Positions 10,581 to 19,242 of a stretch of DNA of 64,000 nt are shown one piece after another (position 1 is the first letter of the stretch; every line of letters begins with the position of its first letter). The notes under the pieces are model-generated. The model worked only from the letters and a program-made list of their open reading frames with translations, was not told where the DNA came from and made no database searches. A program made the translations under genes and the position numbers. This stretch comes from Bacillota bacterium (GTDB lineage Bacteria > Bacillota > Clostridia > Lachnospirales > Lachnospiraceae), in assembly GCA_023395555.1 (NCBI GenBank), contig JAEWYQ010000024.1, positions 1-64,000 on the forward strand, written 5' to 3'.

Positions 10581-11036
10581 CTACTTTCCTGCTTTCCCAG
10601 GGGCACTGCTCTGCTTCTGCCCCCTGCCCTTCCTCCGAAAGAAGGTATCCACAATAAAGATACCCAAAGCAATGGAGCCCGCAATCTGCAGGGTCTCAAA
10701 GAAATAATGGGAGGTATAGCCCACATTACCCTCCACGATGCTGAGTACAATCTGATACATTCCGGCACCGGGAACGAAGGGAATTACTCCCGGTATCAAA
10801 AACATGGTTACCGGGGTTTTATAGATTCTGGCCAGAATGTGGGAAGCCAATGCCGCCAGCAGGGTAGCCGTTAAGGTGGCCAGCACCTTATCCTTCATAT
10901 ATTCCAGGCTCAGCAGATAGATGAACCACCCCAGGGCACCGGTCATGCCCGCATGAATAATATACCGCTTCGGCAGATAAAACAGGACGGAGAAGGCCGC
11001 CGTCGCAAAAAAAGCACTAATTCCCTGTATCAGCAT
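10581..11036 (-). CDS. Threonine/serine exporter small subunit (YjjB/ThrE C-terminal type)
   Basis: A 151-residue integral membrane protein with about five spans. It matches the ThrE_2 (DUF3815) half of split ThrE exporters, with the signature FLIPGVIPFVPGAGMYQIVLSIVEG. It ends in a basic tail. It lies 51 bp downstream of the larger half on the same strand, so the two likely form one exporter for threonine, serine or another small metabolite. In many actinobacteria the two halves are fused. Confidence 0.85.
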   Translation of the reverse strand: MLIQGISAFFATAAFSVLFYLPKRYIIHAGMTGALGWFIYLLSLEYMKDKVLATLTATLLAALASHILARIYKTPVTMFLIPGVIPFVPGAGMYQIVLSIVEGNVGYTSHYFFETLQIAGSIALGIFIVDTFFRRKGRGQKQSSAPGKAGK

Positions 11037-11087
11037 AGGGCATATCCTTTCTATGATTCTTTCTATAATAACCAGGAAATAAAATAA

Positions 11088-11879
11088 TCAAAAAATAAAA
11101 TTAAAAAGTCCCATACCAAGACCCACTCCCACTGCAATTCCCAGGGATATGACAAAGGCTTCCATGGCCCGTGCCGTTCCTGAGCTGTAATCCCCCTGGA
11201 GGGTATCCCGTATGGCATTGGTAATGGGAAGGCCCGGAACCATGGGCATAATGGAGCCAATGGTAATGAGGCCGCGGTCAATTCCCGGGAGATACCTGGC
11301 ATATACCAGGGTTATAAAAGCAATAACAAAGCTTTTCGCCATATCAATAATGAAAGGACTCCCAATCCGGCGGTCAGCCGCCTTCCCGATGAGCACAAGG
11401 AGAATTCCGTTGACACCGGCCAGAATACAATCCAGCCATCCCCCGCCGAACAAACCGACAAAGCCGCCCATGGAGACAACCGTCGCCAGGGTGATGGTCA
11501 GGCTGGAATACGGCCTGCTGGCCCGGATCTGCTCCAGCTTCTCCAACGCCTGGGCCGCCGTAATGATCTCGTCACAGATATTCCGGGATATCTGGTTCAC
11601 CTCGTTGATCCGGCTCAGATTATTGGACCGGTTGGCAATCCGCTTCACTCCGGTGATGGTTTCTATGGAAGGGTCCGACAGGGTTGCAATAATGCCCGTG
11701 GAAGTGGCATACACCTCCACCGAAGCAAGGCCCGCGGTCCTTAAGATGCGCACCATCGTATCCTCCACCCGGTAGGTCTCCGCTCCGCTCTGGGCCATAA
11801 TCTCACCCGCCAGCATTGCTGTGTTAAATAATACCTTATAATCCATTGCTCTCCGTTCCGCTCCCTGCACTTCATTCAA
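11088..11879 (-). CDS. Threonine/serine exporter large subunit (YjjP/DUF1212)
   Basis: A 263-residue DUF1212 protein. The soluble N-terminal part (about 1-120) holds the family motif MAQSGAETYRVEDTMVRI, and the C-terminal half has about five membrane spans, including GSIMPMVPGLPITNAIRD. An internal ATG (residue 12, MDYKVLF) is an alternative start, since neither has a strong ribosome site. It works with the small subunit downstream. The actual substrate is unknown. Confidence 0.85.
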   Translation of the reverse strand: MNEVQGAERRAMDYKVLFNTAMLAGEIMAQSGAETYRVEDTMVRILRTAGLASVEVYATSTGIIATLSDPSIETITGVKRIANRSNNLSRINEVNQISRNICDEIITAAQALEKLEQIRASRPYSSLTITLATVVSMGGFVGLFGGGWLDCILAGVNGILLVLIGKAADRRIGSPFIIDMAKSFVIAFITLVYARYLPGIDRGLITIGSIMPMVPGLPITNAIRDTLQGDYSSGTARAMEAFVISLGIAVGVGLGMGLFNFIF

Positions 11880-11939
11880 AATTCTTACCTATTTTACCAC
11901 AAATGATCTCCGAAATAAAGATACAGCATAAAGCTTCGG

Positions 11940-13010
11940 CTATCTGTTTTTTCTATTCATAATTTCCTCAATATTATCCGGGGTAACAATAATATGGGGC
12001 TTGCGTATATATTTCCCATTGATCAATTCAATGGAGGCCGGCAGCTCCTGATGAAACACCACCGAATAGGCCAGCTCGATGATGCCTTCGGCCTGGCCGA
12101 AGCTGTCATTGAGAACCGTCCCAATCATATCGCCGTTCTTCACTGCTTCAAGACCCACCTGGGTCCCATCGATTCCTACCACTACCGGAGGCTCCTCCAT
12201 ATTCTCCTTCTTCATGGCGTCAATTGCTCCGAGAGCCATATCGTCATTATTCGCAATGACAATTTCCATCTCATCCCTATGGGTCTTCAGCCACTGTGAC
12301 ATCCGGGTCTCCCCCTGCGCCCGGTTCCAGTTGGCGATCTCATCCCCCAGCTTCTCCACCTGGATGCCTGCTTCCGTGATTGTCTTAATCACATACTCCG
12401 TACGGATGGATGCATCCTGATGACCTGGTTCTCCTTCCAGAATGACATACTGCAAGACCTGGTCCCCGTTCTTATCGATCCCGGCAAAATCCCTCCCACA
12501 GGCATCCACTACAATCTTCCCCTGCATAATTCCTGATTCCAGCGCAACCGCCCCCACATAAAAGAGCTTCTCCCAGCGCTCCAGGTCCTTCTCCACCAGC
12601 TCCCGGTTGAAGAATATCACCGGAATATCCGCATTCATTGCCATATCAATGGCTGTGGAAGCATCCGTACGGTCCACCAGGTTAATACACAGGATATCAT
12701 ATTCTTTCTTTATAAACTCCTCCACCTGGTAGTTCTGGGACACCTGGCTGCCACCCGCGTTGACGATGTCCAGGGTTATGGTAATGTCCTTCTCCTGCTC
12801 CATCCGCTTTACTTCTTCCTTCAGATATTCCACGAGGCTGGAAATAAAGGTGTCATATTGATTATAGATGCTGACCCCCACCTTCATGCCGGTCCGTTCC
12901 CCATCCTCAGTATCCCTGCCCTGGTGCCCTCCGCTGATATAGTTCACCGCAAAGATACAAAGAATGATAAAGGCGATAGCCGCAGGCAGTGCAATCCTCT
13001 TTATATTCAT
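11940..13010 (-). CDS. Membrane-anchored galactose-binding-type periplasmic sugar-binding protein
   Basis: A 356-residue protein of the MglB/RbsB fold (Peripla_BP_4). An N-terminal hydrophobic segment (about 5-28) lacks a lipobox, so it is probably tethered by an uncleaved signal anchor. Motifs parallel the mglB product encoded at 20849-21871: VGVSIYNQYDTFISSL, IPVIFFNREL, VIANNDDMALGAIDAM and VVGIDGT. It is encoded next to a second binding-protein-like gene and a YesM/YesN pair, with no permease alongside. This favours a sensory role, presenting bound sugar to the kinase, over bulk transport. Confidence 0.82.
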   Translation of the reverse strand: MNIKRIALPAAIAFIILCIFAVNYISGGHQGRDTEDGERTGMKVGVSIYNQYDTFISSLVEYLKEEVKRMEQEKDITITLDIVNAGGSQVSQNYQVEEFIKKEYDILCINLVDRTDASTAIDMAMNADIPVIFFNRELVEKDLERWEKLFYVGAVALESGIMQGKIVVDACGRDFAGIDKNGDQVLQYVILEGEPGHQDASIRTEYVIKTITEAGIQVEKLGDEIANWNRAQGETRMSQWLKTHRDEMEIVIANNDDMALGAIDAMKKENMEEPPVVVGIDGTQVGLEAVKNGDMIGTVLNDSFGQAEGIIELAYSVVFHQELPASIELINGKYIRKPHIIVTPDNIEEIMNRKNR

Positions 13011-13045
13011 ACTGTATGCCGGCCCGATTCTCCGGCCTCCCCTCC

Positions 13046-14014
13046 TTATTGTACAATCGGAAATACTAGTCTCTGATTCTTAGGCAAATACATGGTAACC
13101 TTATTCACGGTACGAAATTCAATATCAACACCGGGCTTTTTCTCCCCCTGTCCGATTCTGCAGACTGCCTCCCGGACACTCAGGTACCCCATGTTAAATT
13201 CATTCTGGAATACAATGGATTTGATCAGTCCATAATCAAGATAATGTACAATTTTGTTGGTGCTGCCTATGCCATACACATCGATGCCGCTTTCAGCCTC
13301 CTGCACCGCATCGATTACTGCCTCCAGGCTTCTGTCATCCAGCGCGACAATGACATCCGCCGGCTCCTCCTTCAGCTTTTCCTGCAAAAATGCGGCAGCA
13401 TCCGCATCCTCCTCCGGTTCCCAGGGCCTTACGGTACATTTTGTATACTTTAGACTGTCAAGAAACCCTTCGTACCGCTCCGACACGCTGTTGCGCTGCA
13501 GATTATCTACAAACACCGCCACTGTTTTGTTCTCGTCGCCGCTGAGATACACGGATCTTCCTATATTCAGCCCCATACTGTAATTATCCGCCGAAATATA
13601 AGTCAGCCCCTCCGCATCCTTAATGCTGGTCTCCACCAGCACAACCGGTACGGATGCCGCATACTCCCGGACAATGCCGGACAGCTCCCTGCTGTCGGCG
13701 GCGGCAAGAATAATCCCCTGGGAACCGTTGGCAATCTCACGTTCTATGAGACTGCTTTGCTCCCCGGCATCCTTCTCGCCGGTGGTGGTGACAAAATTAA
13801 TCTCCGCGTGAAAATCCAATGCCCCCTGCTCCAGGCCCTGCCTCATCGTCGCCCAGCGGTCACCGGCCCCCGATCCGTATACGATGACGGAGATTCTCGC
13901 GGTATTATTCTTTTTGCTTGTGTCATTGATGTACCGATAGCTGCTGATAACCAGAATACCGGTGAGCCCCAGCAGCAGCGCTATGACCAGCGTGATTTTC
14001 AAGCTTTTTTTCAC
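13046..14014 (-). CDS. Second membrane-anchored sugar-binding-like protein
   Basis: A 322-residue Peripla_BP_4-type protein starting at GTG 14014, chosen because GGAAGGAGG lies 7 nt upstream. An N-terminal anchor (KKSLKITLVIALLLGLTGILV) is followed by the fold markers RISVIVYGSGAGDRW, GSQGIILAAADSREL, ADVIVALDDRSLEAV and VYGIGSTNKIVHYLD. It lies 27 bp after the histidine kinase and 35 bp before the other binding protein. Both are most simply read as extracytoplasmic sensors for the kinase. Confidence 0.8.
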   Translation of the reverse strand: MKKSLKITLVIALLLGLTGILVISSYRYINDTSKKNNTARISVIVYGSGAGDRWATMRQGLEQGALDFHAEINFVTTTGEKDAGEQSSLIEREIANGSQGIILAAADSRELSGIVREYAASVPVVLVETSIKDAEGLTYISADNYSMGLNIGRSVYLSGDENKTVAVFVDNLQRNSVSERYEGFLDSLKYTKCTVRPWEPEEDADAAAFLQEKLKEEPADVIVALDDRSLEAVIDAVQEAESGIDVYGIGSTNKIVHYLDYGLIKSIVFQNEFNMGYLSVREAVCRIGQGEKKPGVDIEFRTVNKVTMYLPKNQRLVFPIVQ

Positions 14015-14041
14015 CGCTTCGCCTCCTTCCAAAGGATCCCC

Positions 14042-15835
14042 CTATGCTTCCGTTTTTTCGTAGGGTATATTAGGGAGATGAATGTGAACCGTGGTGCCCT
14101 CATCCAGGATGCTCTCAATCTCCAATCCGTATTCTTTGCCAAAAAATAGCTGAATTCTCTGATGGACATTGCTCAGTCCGATACCGGAGCCTTTTTTATG
14201 CTCCCGGTTTTCATCCGTCAGGACATAATCCAGGGCCTCCTCCGGTATGCCCAGCCCATTGTCCGCAACGTCGATATAAACCTCGCCGTCCTTAAGATAT
14301 CCTCTTACCTTAATCTCTCCCTCCCCATCCATATATTCCACGCCGTGGTAGATAGCATTCTCCAGCAGAGGCTGTACAATCAGCTTAATGGTACTGCATT
14401 CATTGATCTCCGGGTCGATCTCTATATCCACCTGAAAACGGTTCTTATAGCGTATCTTCTGGATATAGAGATAGTTCTGGGCATGCTCCATCTCTTCCCT
14501 GATGCTGATAATATTCTTTCCCTTGCTCAAGCTGATGCGGAACAGATTGGCAAGGGCCGTTACCATAAAGATTGCCTCCTGGTAACGTTCGCTTTCCACC
14601 ATCCATACAATAGAATCCAGGGTATTATAGAGAAAATGCGGGTTAATCTGGGCCTGGAGCGCATCAAACTCGCTCTTGCGCTTCTTCTCCTGCTGGGTTA
14701 CCACCTCATCCATCAGCTCATGAAGCCGGCGCACCATGGAGGTAATGGTCCTTCCCAGATGCCGGATTTCATAGGAGCCTCCGATATAAATATTCAAATC
14801 CAGCTTGCCGTACTCCAGATCCTTCACAGAATCATCCAGCTTTTTAATAGGATTGCCAATCAGATAGGAGACAAACTGGTTTGCAAAGAAGATCAGCATG
14901 ATGGTCAGCAGCAGTATAATTCCGGTAAAAAACTGCATCTGATGGTAGCTCATATAGAATTCCTCGGCGGGCGTCACATGGATGATCTTCCATCCGGTAT
15001 AGCCCACGGTTCTTACGGTAACCATCCTCACCTCCCCCTCATAGGTTTCCTCATGGGTACCTTCCTCATAATCAGCGGCGGCCTTATTATTTTCATGTAG
15101 CAAGCTGGAATTAATAAGATTTTGCTTGGGATGGTAGATAATCTCCCCGCTTCCATCGATCAGATATACATAACCGCTGTTGTTCCGGTTCATTTTGGTA
15201 AAAATCTGTTCGATCCCGCTATAATTCATATCAACCAGAAGAATTCCCCGGCTGATATTGCCGTTTCTCGTCAGCTCCACCACCCTGCTCAGAGAAATCA
15301 CCCAATGATAATTAAAACTGCTGTCATGAAAGAGATTTTGGACATGGGGAGTGGAAAAATGCAAATTCTCTATCTCCTGATTCGCATTGACAAACCAGCC
15401 CTGGGTGGTGGCATTCAGCCCGGTTTTCAGGTTACTGATGGGCGTGGCTGCTACCAGCGTACCGTCTCCCTGGAAGCAGACGATGCTCACCAGACTATCC
15501 TTATTGGCCTCATAGAGCAGGCTCATCTCTTCCTCCAGGGTCTCCTTCGCCAGATCCTTCTTCTTAATTACGGTATAATACATGGAGTTGGAGATACGCA
15601 TCATACTGCGAAGATAAGTGTTCAGGTTCATATTGACCTGGTCGATGAGCTGCTCCTTGCTCTCAATGGTCAACGCCTTTGTGGAGGCGGCATAACGGGA
15701 ATAAACCATATAGCCGCTGAAGCCCATCCCAAATAATGCCACCAGGGAAAAGGAGATGGACAGGGTAAACTGTATGGTTCTTCGCCGGGAATATTTTATA
15801 ATTTTTAAGAGCAGCTCTTTCATCCTGGTCTTCAT
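14042..15835 (-). CDS. YesM-type sensor histidine kinase
   Basis: A 597-residue membrane kinase. It has a membrane span near residues 18-42, an extracellular Cache-like domain (about 45-300), a second span (about 302-325), a HAMP linker (about 326-380), a His_kinase domain with QINPHFLYNTLDSIVWM, where His400 is the phosphorylation site, and a HATPase domain ending near residue 590 (LLENAIYHGVEY, DNGLGIPEEAL, GSGIGLSNVHQR). It follows the response regulator by 184 bp and precedes the two binding proteins. The set is likely a sugar-responsive four-gene signalling unit controlling the mgl operon upstream. Confidence 0.92.
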   Translation of the reverse strand: MKTRMKELLLKIIKYSRRRTIQFTLSISFSLVALFGMGFSGYMVYSRYAASTKALTIESKEQLIDQVNMNLNTYLRSMMRISNSMYYTVIKKKDLAKETLEEEMSLLYEANKDSLVSIVCFQGDGTLVAATPISNLKTGLNATTQGWFVNANQEIENLHFSTPHVQNLFHDSSFNYHWVISLSRVVELTRNGNISRGILLVDMNYSGIEQIFTKMNRNNSGYVYLIDGSGEIIYHPKQNLINSSLLHENNKAAADYEEGTHEETYEGEVRMVTVRTVGYTGWKIIHVTPAEEFYMSYHQMQFFTGIILLLTIMLIFFANQFVSYLIGNPIKKLDDSVKDLEYGKLDLNIYIGGSYEIRHLGRTITSMVRRLHELMDEVVTQQEKKRKSEFDALQAQINPHFLYNTLDSIVWMVESERYQEAIFMVTALANLFRISLSKGKNIISIREEMEHAQNYLYIQKIRYKNRFQVDIEIDPEINECSTIKLIVQPLLENAIYHGVEYMDGEGEIKVRGYLKDGEVYIDVADNGLGIPEEALDYVLTDENREHKKGSGIGLSNVHQRIQLFFGKEYGLEIESILDEGTTVHIHLPNIPYEKTEA

Positions 15836-16019
15836 GAGTGGTATGCCTTTCCAGTTCTACAATACTATTTGGTAACAGTTCAGCCTGGTGCGGGGCGGAG
15901 GACATGGTGCTCCCATAATGCACTATATGAAAGACATGCGATTGGATTTGTATGACATTGACGAACATGCATGTACGGAAATGGCATATAAATCCGGTCA
16001 TATGTCTTCCATGTTACTA

Positions 16020-17633
16020 TTATTTGCTCTTGCGGTAATTGGAGGGTGACACCCCGTATTGCTTTTTAAACACATAGCTGAAATAATTCGGCTCCGTATA
16101 TCCCACCATGGCTGATATATTATAGGTTTTTTCATCCGTCGTATTCAGCAGCCAAAGCGCCTTTTCCATCCGTACCTTGGTCAGATAATTGATAAAGCTC
16201 AGGCCTGTTTCCCGCTTGAATAAAACCGAGAAATAAGTGGCGCTCACATTGAGGTAGCTGCACAGGGTATCCACGGATAATTCACTGTCGCAGTAATGCT
16301 CTCCCAGATAATCCACCGCTTTATTAATCAAAAGCTTTGCCGTATCGGTGCGCTCCCGGCGTATGCTGCTTCTTACCTTGACGCATACCTCCAGCAGCCA
16401 TTCCTTCAAGGCCTCCAGGGAATGAAACTGGTATATCTTACTGTTAATATTGAAATCCGGGCCGAACACCTTATCCATGTCAATCTGATAGGTCCAGCCC
16501 AGCTTAAAAATCTCCGTCACCATCTCCATCAGGGATACCTGGTATAGTTGGATGGAGATGTTGGAATTCCGGATATAATTCACCAGCTCCTGAATTGCCT
16601 TAACCAGATTCTCCACTTCACCCAGCTTGATTTCCCGGAGAATGTTCTCCGTGTATCTGCTTTCCCAGATGTTTGGCACATTGTTCTGGGTTTCCACATC
16701 CCGGATATAAATTGCCTGGTTGGCATCGAACAGAATGCGGTAATCCAGGGCGTTCTTCGCTCCCTGGTAGGAATGGCTAAGCTCCATCAGATCATTGCAC
16801 AGGCTGCCGATCCCCGCGCAGGTGCTGTGCTCCAGAATACGGAAGGCACTCTTGCAAATCTGATCCATGGTATGGATAAAATCCTTGCTCTGCTTCGGGT
16901 CTTTCAATAAGGCAATTACAACCACTGTCTCCAGATTGAAGAAGCTGATAAAATCCAGACAGGAGGATAAGTTCTCATCCGCAATCTGCTTCAGGGACAG
17001 AGTAATCAGGCTGCTCCCGCCCATATACTCCTCCTCCGGCCTTGTCCTGCCGCCCGCTGTATCCATATGAACAATTCCGGCCATATAACAGGGCGCATCC
17101 AGCTTCATTCCGTAGACTTTCATTAGCTCCCCGACCCGTTTTCTCTGAAGCCTTCCCTCCAGGATGCCCATCAGCAGCTGTTCCTTCAGCAGGGGAAGGC
17201 TTTCAATATAATAATTGCGCAGCCGCTCCATATCGCGTTTGCTGTTGATCTCCGCATCCAGCTTCTCCTTGATCCGTTCAAATACCCCTTTCAGCTCAAT
17301 GGCGTTGATGGGCTTGAGAATGTATTCCTCCACCTCCAGCTTGATGGCCTCCTTGGCGTATTCAAATTCATCAAAACCGGAAAATACGATAATCTTAAAA
17401 TCCTTGGTGATTTGCTTTAATTTTCTGGACAGGGTCAACCCGTCCATAAAGGGCATTTTTATATCTGTCATGACAACATCCGGGCGGAGATGCTCCGCAA
17501 GCTCCAGCGCATCCTCCCCGTTATCCGCATAACCGATTACCTCAAAGCCGATGCTCTCCCAGTCCAGCTTTTTAATGATCGCCTGGCGTACCTCCTCTTC
17601 ATCGTCTACAAGTATCACGGTATATCGCTTCAT
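16020..17633 (-). CDS. YesN-type response regulator with AraC DNA-binding domain
   Basis: A 537-residue regulator. The receiver domain (1-120) shows VDDEEEV, the phospho-acceptor Asp in VMTDIKMPFMDG (about residue 55), and VFSGFDEFEYAKEAI. A long middle region of about 280 residues follows, then a C-terminal AraC helix-turn-helix (about 435-535: LSVDTLCSYLNVSATYFSVLFK, ISAMVGYTEPNYFSYVFKKQYGVSPSNYR). It is the partner of the YesM-type kinase downstream. Location between mgl and the sensor genes suggests galactose or a related sugar as signal. Confidence 0.92.
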   Translation of the reverse strand: MKRYTVILVDDEEEVRQAIIKKLDWESIGFEVIGYADNGEDALELAEHLRPDVVMTDIKMPFMDGLTLSRKLKQITKDFKIIVFSGFDEFEYAKEAIKLEVEEYILKPINAIELKGVFERIKEKLDAEINSKRDMERLRNYYIESLPLLKEQLLMGILEGRLQRKRVGELMKVYGMKLDAPCYMAGIVHMDTAGGRTRPEEEYMGGSSLITLSLKQIADENLSSCLDFISFFNLETVVVIALLKDPKQSKDFIHTMDQICKSAFRILEHSTCAGIGSLCNDLMELSHSYQGAKNALDYRILFDANQAIYIRDVETQNNVPNIWESRYTENILREIKLGEVENLVKAIQELVNYIRNSNISIQLYQVSLMEMVTEIFKLGWTYQIDMDKVFGPDFNINSKIYQFHSLEALKEWLLEVCVKVRSSIRRERTDTAKLLINKAVDYLGEHYCDSELSVDTLCSYLNVSATYFSVLFKRETGLSFINYLTKVRMEKALWLLNTTDEKTYNISAMVGYTEPNYFSYVFKKQYGVSPSNYRKSK

Positions 17634-17747
17634 TCCTGGTCTCCTTTTACACGATTGATGTCACCGAATATCCTTATTGTACCAGATAATGCCTCCTCTT
17701 GGGAAGTCAAATATTATCTGCCTGCTGCGCGGGTCCGGGCTGTCCCA

Positions 17748-17939
17748 TCAGCCATATTTCCGGACGATAAAATAGAGCATCATAATCACCAGGACCGCAA
17801 TCAGGCTTCCAATTATGATATCCAGGGTCTTCAGGGAAACCGGTATCTTATCATAAAGCTTCTCCTTTGCATTCCGCGTATCCTGTTCCTCATTCTTGAT
17901 TCCGGCATCCTCCTGCCTGTCCTTCTTCTCTTCGTCCAT
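17748..17939 (-). CDS. Small single-span membrane protein of unknown function
   Basis: A 63-residue protein if started at ATG 17939, which has GGAG 6 nt upstream; a longer frame up to 18017 has no such site. The first 35 residues are highly charged (DEEKKDRQEDAG), then comes KIPVSLKTLDIIIGSLIAVLV, a single membrane span, and a short basic tail. I do not recognise a named family. It stands alone between the mgl terminator and the response regulator gene. Confidence 0.6.
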   Translation of the reverse strand: MDEEKKDRQEDAGIKNEEQDTRNAKEKLYDKIPVSLKTLDIIIGSLIAVLVIMMLYFIVRKYG

Positions 17940-18056
17940 CCCATTCTCCAATCCTGACCGCCGCTGCTGTGATCCGGCACCGTCACATCTATTGTACCCC
18001 AATCCTCCGGATTTCATTGCAATCCGGGAGTAACACCCGAACTTGCTCCATCTATT

Positions 18057-18094
18057 GATGAAAGCGTCAAAAGCACTTTTTTGACGCTTTCATC
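18057..18094 (-). terminator. Intrinsic terminator of the mgl operon
   Basis: GATGAAAGCGTCAAAA pairs perfectly with 18079-18094, leaving a short loop and T-rich arms. It lies 65 bp after mglC on the minus strand. The symmetrical A/T ends allow action on both strands. Confidence 0.85.
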
Positions 18095-18159
18095 ATCTAA
18101 TGCAAAAGGATATATAACCACTTCTGCAATTATACATCCCTGTTGCTTTATTCCTGATA

Positions 18160-19191
18160 TTATCTCTTCGCTAAGTATTTTCTTAAGTCAAGCGCAACTG
18201 CAATAATAATTACAAGGCCTTGGACAATATAGGTATAGGAGGATTCCACACCCAGGAATTGGAGAGATATCTTAAGCAGCTCAAACACCAGCACACCGAT
18301 GAGAATTCCGGATACCTTACCGACGCCGCCGTTGGTGGATACACCGCCGATGGTACAGGCTGCGATCGCTTCCAATTCGTAACCGGCACCCATATTAACG
18401 GAGGTTCCGCCGGATTTTGCTGCCAGCAGGATGCCTCCCACCGCATAAAGCATTGCTGCCAGGGTATAGATGATGATTTTGGTTTTGCTGGTGTTGACAC
18501 CCGCAACCTCGGCAGCGCTTTCATTGCCGCCGATGGCATACATATATTTTCCGTGTCTTGTCATATTAAAGAGCACCCACATGAAGGCTCCGAATACCAC
18601 CGCAATAAATAACAGATAGGGAATTCCCAGGAAGGAACCGCTGGCGATATGGGTATAGTCCGTTCTCAGACCGCCGATGGGCTTTGCTCCGGTAAATACC
18701 AGGCAGATCCCATATACCAGGGTCTGCATTCCCAGGGTCGCAATAAAGGGCGGAACCTTCAGGAAGGAAATTACCGATCCGTTAATGAAACCAAAGACTC
18801 CGCAGATGATAATCGTGAACAGGAACACAAGGTAGAGATTGATCTCCGGCAGCTGCGGGAACAGCTTTGTGCTAAAATCAGACCTCTGCAGCAGCACTGC
18901 CGCGATACAGGAGCCAAGCCCCACAATGCGGCCGGCAGAAAGGTCGGTTCCCTTCGTAATCAAGGCTCCGCTGACACCAAGGGCAATAATAAAACGTCCC
19001 GCGGTATTCACGGAGAGGTTCTTGAAATTGCTGATTGAGATAAAGTTCGGCTCACTGATGCCTACAAATATTACGATCAAGGCAATAATCAGTATAATCG
19101 CGTTATTCTCCAGAAAACGTCTTACAGATTTTGTGTTAATCGCTGCTTTATTCATATTTTTGTCCATGTATTTTATCGCACAAATTACCAT
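18160..19191 (-). CDS. mglC: Galactose/methyl-galactoside ABC permease MglC
   Basis: A 343-residue CUT2 permease with about ten membrane spans. Signature stretches are IALGVSGALITKGTDLSAGRIVGL, LKVPPFIATLGMQTLVYGICLVFTG, AIGGNESAAEVAGVNT and AIAACTIGGVSTNGGVGKV. Starts at 19191, 19167 or 19155 are possible; none has a good ribosome site, which suggests coupling to mglA 51 bp upstream. It forms the membrane pore for the MglA ATPase and the MglB binding protein. Confidence 0.93.
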   Translation of the reverse strand: MVICAIKYMDKNMNKAAINTKSVRRFLENNAIILIIALIVIFVGISEPNFISISNFKNLSVNTAGRFIIALGVSGALITKGTDLSAGRIVGLGSCIAAVLLQRSDFSTKLFPQLPEINLYLVFLFTIIICGVFGFINGSVISFLKVPPFIATLGMQTLVYGICLVFTGAKPIGGLRTDYTHIASGSFLGIPYLLFIAVVFGAFMWVLFNMTRHGKYMYAIGGNESAAEVAGVNTSKTKIIIYTLAAMLYAVGGILLAAKSGGTSVNMGAGYELEAIAACTIGGVSTNGGVGKVSGILIGVLVFELLKISLQFLGVESSYTYIVQGLVIIIAVALDLRKYLAKR

Positions 19192-19242
19192 GAAAGTGCT
19201 GGCATGGACCCGGTCCCCCCTTCGTTTATTAATTCTATTTCT

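Noticed and set aside
15924..16053. 43-codon plus-strand frame (MHYMKDMRLDLYDIDEH...) between kinase and regulator genes
   Set aside because: It overlaps the end of the response regulator gene, has no good ribosome site and matches nothing known to me.
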